From positions 1-64,000 of the forward strand of contig CAZARU010000022.1 of assembly GCA_964487605.1 (NCBI GenBank): 64,000 nt of DNA, read 5' to 3'. How positions within the stretch are numbered: the first letter of the stretch is position 1; each line of letters starts with the position of its first letter. Of this stretch, positions 57,846 through 64,000 are shown piece after piece. This DNA is from JAJDAH01 sp964487605. Its GTDB lineage: Bacteria > Myxococcota_A > Polyangia > Polyangiales > Polyangiaceae. The notes under the pieces were generated by a model. It was not told the origin of the DNA and made no database searches. It saw only the letters and a list, made by a program, of their open reading frames with translations. A program made the translations under genes and the position numbers.

Positions 57846-59579
57846 TCAGAGCGAGTGCACGTAGCCGAGCGTCGGGGCTGCCGTCGTCAGCGCCTGGGGC
57901 AGGTGCTGGCGCACGCTGAGATCGAGCAAGAGCGCCGCAGAGCGCGAGAAGGCGATCTCGATGCCGACGCCCAGCCCCACGAACAGCGGGCCGCCCTTCT
58001 GCCAGACGTCGAGCCCGTCCTCGCCACTCGGGCGCACCTGGACGCCGCCGACGCGTCCGGCGGAGTTGGCCAGCCCGAGGAGCGCCTGTCCGAACACCCG
58101 CGTGCGCGCCTCGGCGAACGGATCCTTGCCCAGGTAGTAGGCCGCGCGCCCTTCCAGGTGGAACGGGAGGACTGCCTTGCCGTCGTTGCGGGAAGGGTGG
58201 CCGAGCAGCGTCGCGCCCGCGCGGCCTCCGAGGGTGATCCGTTCGCCGACGACGCGGTCGTACGTCAGCGCGATGCGGAGGGTCCCGGGGGCGAAGGTGT
58301 TGAAGGAACCCGCCGACGCCGCCGAGGGCGACTCCTCGTACTCCACTCCGTTCGGAAGGAAGCACGAGTACGTGCCGTCCTCGCGGCCGCTCTCGGAGCA
58401 AGCCTCCGTTGACGACACGATCGAGAAGTCCGGCGAGATCACGAGGCCGAACCGATTCGCGACGCGCTCGGGCTTCACGTCCGCGGGCTTGCCCCGGCGA
58501 CAGCGCCCCACGTCGCAGAACTTTCCGGCCGGGCACTCGGAGTCCGCGACGCAGACCAGGTCGTCGGTCGGCATGGCGTCGCATCCTTCGGGAGGGAGCT
58601 CGCCCGGCAGGTGAGGCTGCTTGTGGTCGAGCGCCTTCTTCACGAACACGAGGCGCGGCTCGTTGGCGTCGCCGGCCGTCGCGAGGGGGTGACCGAACTG
58701 CTGATACGCCGTCACCCAGTACGACAGCTCGCCCTCTTCGGTCGTCGCAGCGCACGGGATGTAGCCCGCCCAGCCCGTTTCGTGCTCCTTGAGCACCAGG
58801 GTGCCGCGCCGTCCGCCGGGGGCCACCCACTCGAGTTCGACCTTCTTCACCTCCTGGCCTTCCGGAACGGTCTCGAGCTCGACGAACACGGGGATCGGCG
58901 TCTCGAGGGATTGCTCCACCCAGGGCTCGTCGAGGAGCTGACCGACGGGAGGCGGTTCGCGCTTCTTGCGCTCCTCCTCTTCTACGCGCTCGGCCTCCAG
59001 GCGCGCCTCCTCGTCCAGGCGTGCGCGTTCCTCTTCGCTCGCGCGACGCGCGGCCTCGGCGCGCTGCTCGTCTTCCGCGCGCTTCTTCGCGTCGAGCTCC
59101 TCCTGCTTCTTGCGGGCGGCGGCCTCGCGTTCCTTGCGCTCGGCACCCTTCTGCTCCTCTTCGGCGCGCTCCGAGAGGTAAGCCTTGAGCGCGGCCTTGA
59201 AGGCGGCGTTCACCTCGGGCGCCTCGAAGTTCTTGTCCGGGCGCAGCTTCGGTCCGAGCTTCAGCATGTCGATGAACGCGAACGTCGCGGCGTCCTGATC
59301 CTTCAGCCCGAGGGCGTAGACGACGGCCAGGTAGCGATAGATCCGTGCGTGGAGGCCCTGCGAGCAGCCTTCCTCGCGGCAAATGGTCAGGGCCGCCTTC
59401 ATCTTCTCTTCGGCCTCGCGAAACTCGAGCCCGAGGTAATGCTGCTCCATCGCGGCCTTGACGAGCGTCTTCGCGCGCTCGTTCGTGTCGCTCTCGGCAC
59501 GAACTGACGCGGGGAGGCCCACCAGCATCGCGACGAACGCCAAGGCGGCAGCACGAGCGGAACGTCGCATGCGCAGCAT
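57846..59579 (-). CDS. Secreted protein with coiled coil and barrel-like C terminus
   Basis: A 577-residue exported protein. Signal peptide about 1-28 (LAFVAMLVGLPASVRA). Residues 30-130 form TPR-like helices, 130-215 a highly charged Glu/Arg/Lys coiled coil, and 215-330 a beta domain. A Cys-rich CVADSECPAGKFCDVGRC motif comes near 350. The last 200 residues alternate polar and apolar strands (RIALTYDRVVGERITLGGRAGATLLG) like an outer-membrane barrel, but the chain ends in Leu rather than Phe. This layout occurs in several myxobacterial envelope proteins. TACGAT lies 7 nt before the fourth codon (ATG), which may be the true start. Confidence 0.8.
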   Translation of the reverse strand: MLRMRRSARAAALAFVAMLVGLPASVRAESDTNERAKTLVKAAMEQHYLGLEFREAEEKMKAALTICREEGCSQGLHARIYRYLAVVYALGLKDQDAATFAFIDMLKLGPKLRPDKNFEAPEVNAAFKAALKAYLSERAEEEQKGAERKEREAAARKKQEELDAKKRAEDEQRAEAARRASEEERARLDEEARLEAERVEEEERKKREPPPVGQLLDEPWVEQSLETPIPVFVELETVPEGQEVKKVELEWVAPGGRRGTLVLKEHETGWAGYIPCAATTEEGELSYWVTAYQQFGHPLATAGDANEPRLVFVKKALDHKQPHLPGELPPEGCDAMPTDDLVCVADSECPAGKFCDVGRCRRGKPADVKPERVANRFGLVISPDFSIVSSTEACSESGREDGTYSCFLPNGVEYEESPSAASAGSFNTFAPGTLRIALTYDRVVGERITLGGRAGATLLGHPSRNDGKAVLPFHLEGRAAYYLGKDPFAEARTRVFGQALLGLANSAGRVGGVQVRPSGEDGLDVWQKGGPLFVGLGVGIEIAFSRSAALLLDLSVRQHLPQALTTAAPTLGYVHSL

Positions 59580-59621
59580 CGTAGCGGCGCCCGCCCGCCG
59601 AGCGCCAGCCCGCGCGTGTCC

Positions 59622-61510
59622 CTAGCGCCCGGTGCCGTGTGGCCCCGGTGGAATCGATCCCGAGAGCCGGCCGGCGCGGGTGAGGGTCACGCGGAACGCG
59701 GCGCGGGCAGGCCCGTGGTCGACGATGTCCACCCGGCCGCCGTTGAGCTCGATCACCGACCGCGCGAGGCTGAGACCGAGCGCGAGGCCACGATTCTCGC
59801 TGGCCCCGGGCTGGCCCGCGCCGCTCGGATCGAGCATGGCCCCGAGCTGTTCGGCGGAGAAGCGGGTGCTCGGAACCTCGACCTCGATGACGACCGAGTC
59901 ACGCTGGGGCGTAACGGTGACGCGCACCGGCGCTCGTTCGGCGGTGCGCACGGAGTGCCCGATGAACATCGCGACGGCTCGTCCTACGCGCACGCGATCG
60001 ACCTGCAGGGGTGGCAATCCTTCCGGTACGTCCACCGCGACCTCCAGCGCGCGCTCGCCGCCCAGGTCGCGGCCCTTGTCGACGGCGTTCCAGACCAGAT
60101 CCGCGACGTCCACGTCCTCCGTCACGAGCGAGAGCTGCCCTGCCTCCACCCGCGCCGCGTCCAGAATGGCCTCGATCAGCGCGAGCAGCTCCCGGCCGCG
60201 CTTCTGGATGAGGTCGAGGCTCTCGAGCTGTTCGGCGGTGAGCGGCTCCTGCCGCACCAGCTCCGTGAACCCCAGGATGGCGTTCAGCGGGCTCTTGAGG
60301 TCGTGGCTCACGCTCGCGAAGAAGAGGCCCCTCATCCGGGTCGCGGCTTCCCGGGCATCGATGGCGCGCTCCTGAGCCTGCGCGAAGACGTGGAACCGTT
60401 CCGCGAGCTTCTCCACGGCGCTCCCCAGCTCGGCGACGATCCGGAAGCGAGCGGGCTGCACCAGGCGCGTACCTCCACCGATGACGGCGTCCGTCCCCAG
60501 GAGCCGCACTCCACGGGTGGCGTTGACCAGGTCGCGGTTGAGCGCTCGCCCGAGGGACGCGCCGAGGAGCGCTGCAGCCGCCATCGCCAGGAGCATGACG
60601 ATCAAGGAGGCGAGCGACAGGACCTGGACGGTGGAACCAGCGAAGCGGACGATTGCCAGGTTCGAGTCGAGGGGCGTGGTGAGCGTGACGATTCCGTCGT
60701 CCGATCGCGTCACGCCGTAGCTCCCGCGCTCGTCGCGAACCTTCGCGTAGAAGCCCAGCGACCGGGCTGCCACCGTCGCCTCCCTGATGCCAGCACGCTC
60801 GATGACCCCCGGTCCCAGCTCGAGGGCGGCGCGCGCGAGAGCACGCGCAGAGTCCTCGCGATGTCGCTCGTCGGCGCGCCGGGAGTGGGCATTGGTCACC
60901 GACGCCGCGCCGATGGCGACCAGCGCCACGGGCGTCGCCACCGCGATGACCAGGCGACGCGTCAGCCGCCGCTTGGGTGCGCCGGTCCGTGCGGCACTCT
61001 CGAGCACGTCGCGCATGACGTCCGGGGGTGCCAGCTCGAGCGCGGCCAGGACCGCCGCACGCACGACGACGTGCAGAGGAAGCGCGACGGCGCAGACCAC
61101 GACCAGCCCCAGGAGCGCGACGCTCGCCCCCGTGGAGAGGTCGAGGAGCGCGGGTCGCAGGGGTGTGGCGAAGACGGCGCACGCGATGCCGAGCGGGAAG
61201 ACCCAACCGGTCGTCAGGCGCGCAGGGGCTCGCGTCAGCTCGAGCATGTCGATGGGCTCCACGGACCGCGAGCCGAGGGCGAGGGAGCGCAGCACGTAGC
61301 GCTGCCGCCGGAGGATCCACCACGACCTGGCGAGCGTCAGCACCGTGGCTGCGGCGAGCACGACGAGGAGTGCCTCCGATACCACGGGCCCCACGGTCGG
61401 GTTGAGCAGGAGCAGCCTGGGCACCCCGAGAGCGACCCCGCCCGTGCTTCCTGCGGAGAACGCGAGCTGCCACACGAGCACGCGCGCGGGGAGTCTGGCT
61501 GCCGCTGGAT

Positions 61511-61514
<4 letters not shown>
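59622..61514 (-). CDS. Histidine-kinase homologue with decayed ATP-binding motifs
   Basis: A 630-residue membrane protein with about six helices in the first 210 residues, a further one near 297-320, and a HAMP-like linker. The dimerisation domain is intact: H404 in SVSHDLKSPLNAILGFTEL. The ATP-binding domain is not. The N-box Asn is replaced (FIGHSVRTAE, H520), and the G1 box DxGxG is missing (VEVPSTRFSAEQL). Only the last Gly-rich part (NRGLALGLSLA) remains. It may be a pseudokinase phosphorylated by, or pairing with, the intact kinase just upstream. GTG 61514 overlaps that kinase's stop codon (GTGA). Confidence 0.85.
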
Positions 61515-62992
<1,478 letters not shown>

Positions 62993-62993
62993 C

Positions 62994-63605
62994 TCAGTCC
63001 GTCGCGAGGCGCGCGAAGACCGCGTGGTCGACCCAGCGCGCGCCCACGTACTCCGCCTGTCGTGCGACGCCCTCGAACCGGAAACCCAGCCGGGAAATGA
63101 CACGCAGGCTGGGGTAGTTCTCCGTTGCTGCCGCGCAACGCACGCGGTGTGCGCCCATGCGGTCGAATGCGAACCTGACGCACGCGAGCGCCGCTTCGCT
63201 CATGAGGCCGCGGCCGGTGTGCTCACGCCGCAGCCAGTACCCGAGCTCGCACGAGCGGTGCAGGTGCACGCACGCGTCCAGGCCCACCACTCCCAGCAAC
63301 CGTCGCGACTCGCCGTCCCGGATCCCGAAGCGCACCGCGCGTCCTGCGTCCCAGTCTGCCGCGCTCGCTTCGGCGTAACGCTGACTCGCGTCGGGGCTGT
63401 TGTTGAACGGAACCCAGGGGAGCCACCGCTCGAGGTGCCACCGTGACGCGTCCACCGCCTCCCAGAGCTCGGGTCCGTCTATCGGGTCCACCGGGGTCAG
63501 AAGGAGACGCTCGGTCTGAAGGGGATGCGCCCGCGCCGTCGCGCGTGTCGGGATGGCCAGGACGCCGGCGTGGCGTTGGTGTGGGGACGATCGCTCTGCG
63601 CTCAT
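62994..63605 (-). CDS. GNAT acetyltransferase (RimJ/RimL type)
   Basis: A 203-residue N-acetyltransferase. The opening TERLLLTPVDPIDGPELWEAV and later LGYWLRREHTGRGLMSEA (acetyl-CoA-binding R/Q-x-x-G-x-G/A turn) and NYPSLRVISRLGFRFEGV match the RimJ/RimL group, which acetylates N termini of ribosomal or other proteins. ATG 63605 overlaps the stop of the upstream gene (ATGA), and its own stop touches the kinase start. It is thus the middle of a coupled operon whose other members are a secreted propeller-like protein and two kinases; the link is unclear. Confidence 0.9.
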   Translation of the reverse strand: MSAERSSPHQRHAGVLAIPTRATARAHPLQTERLLLTPVDPIDGPELWEAVDASRWHLERWLPWVPFNNSPDASQRYAEASAADWDAGRAVRFGIRDGESRRLLGVVGLDACVHLHRSCELGYWLRREHTGRGLMSEAALACVRFAFDRMGAHRVRCAAATENYPSLRVISRLGFRFEGVARQAEYVGARWVDHAVFARLATD

Positions 63606-64000
63606 TGGCACTGGGCTCGCGCGACGAACGCTTCGAGGCGTCCTGACTCGTAGTCGCGCCAGGCAACGTACCACTGGCCCGGCGCCGGGGCCGCGACGAT
63701 CTCGGGGTACGGCTGGTAACCGCTCACCCGCGCGAGCACCGACGGCGCCTCGAGGCCGTCCCGCGTGAGTCGCCCGATGCGAAGCCGCGATGCGTCGAAG
63801 AACGCCACCGCGACCTCCCCCGCGGGGGAGACGGCGACTGCCGGCCGCGAGCCCCGCTTGGCGATCTCGCGGTGCCAGATGGCCTCCCCGGTCTTGCCGT
63901 CCAGAAAGGCGGCGAAGGCGCCGCCGGTCTCGTCGTCCCAGGTGACGAAACAACCGTCTGCGGTGCACGCGAGCCTGGGCTGTGCCCCCTTGCCGGTGGT
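63602..64000 (-). CDS. Propeller-like secreted protein (5' part outside window)
   Basis: The last 132 codons of a gene that continues past the right edge. The frame stays open to 64000 and ends in TGA at 63602-63604, overlapping the GNAT start as ATGA. The visible residues repeat a pattern of short beta blades: PRLACTADGCFVTWDDE, GAFAAFLDGKTGEAIWHRE, GQWYVAWRDYESGRLEAFVAR. The CFVTW and WYVAW motifs are typical of secreted myxobacterial beta-propeller proteins. The full length, signal peptide and ligand cannot be seen. The right edge is a truncation, not the start codon. Confidence 0.75.
   Translation of the reverse strand, partial: TTGKGAQPRLACTADGCFVTWDDETGGAFAAFLDGKTGEAIWHREIAKRGSRPAVAVSPAGEVAVAFFDASRLRIGRLTRDGLEAPSVLARVSGYQPYPEIVAAPAPGQWYVAWRDYESGRLEAFVARAQCQ

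Overview
The window is GC-rich throughout. It carries many lipoproteins with Gly/Ala/Ser-rich linkers after the lipobox, secreted Cys-rich and FG-GAP proteins, a dense set of two-component and cyclic-nucleotide signalling genes, and aerobic fatty-acid oxidation genes. This points to a predatory or soil myxobacterium (Myxococcota, probably Polyangiales). No plasmid, prophage, insertion sequence or CRISPR array was found; the material looks chromosomal.

Left part (1-24.8 kb). Two tRNA genes (Gly-GCC, Arg-CCU) face each other across a 1.1-kb scar holding one hypothetical gene and a broken Rhs/Tc-toxin-like fragment. Then come an ABC-F ATPase, a PPOX-fold enzyme, a 1.1-kresidue FG-GAP/CARDB lipoprotein, ftsH divergent from a membrane protein, a membrane diguanylate cyclase, a FadB-type beta-oxidation enzyme, a small HD-domain alarmone-hydrolase-like protein, a secreted EEP nuclease/phosphatase, a three-gene unit (GPH-type transporter, hydrolase, acyl-CoA synthetase), an EVE protein coupled to an MscS channel, and a translationally coupled c-di-GMP pair (REC-EAL then FHA-GGDEF).

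The 24.8-27.4 kb gap is the most unusual part. It begins with an AT-rich island beside two TTGTCCACA (DnaA-box-like) 9-mers, one inside a perfect palindrome. About 1.9 kb follows with no convincing protein gene but many perfect hairpins, several closed by GNRA or cUUCGg tetraloops on the + strand only. A 5'-3' terminal helix brackets this stretch and a strong + strand intrinsic terminator ends it. I read it as a large structured noncoding RNA that I do not recognise.

Middle part (27.4-46 kb). Envelope functions: a FadL-like porin, a VWA lipoprotein, two related L,D-transpeptidase paralogues (one with an altered active-site motif), a YfiR protein coupled to a TonB receptor, and an ammonium channel. 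Metabolic and signalling genes: Nudix, AidB-like acyl-CoA dehydrogenase, a BtuF-like metal-receptor fold, an SRPBCC-zinc-ribbon-adenylate cyclase fusion, and a radical SAM enzyme.

Right part (46-64 kb). ruvB, a PEGA-like lipoprotein, a CheA-like membrane kinase overlapping its response regulator, and a cluster of three secreted lipoproteins (two related esterase-fold proteins flanking a VWA protein with a candidate sigma-54 promoter). Then a half-size asparaginase, three unknown proteins, and a tightly overlapping operon of a beta-propeller-like secreted protein (cut by the window edge), a GNAT acetyltransferase, an intact histidine kinase and a second kinase whose ATP-binding motifs have decayed.

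Two genome-wide habits show. Coupled genes overlap as ATGA, GTGA or TGATG. Several unlinked genes have a TAnnnT hexamer 8-10 nt before the start codon and no Shine-Dalgarno sequence, which suggests leaderless transcripts. Functions are inferred by reading motifs; no database search was run.
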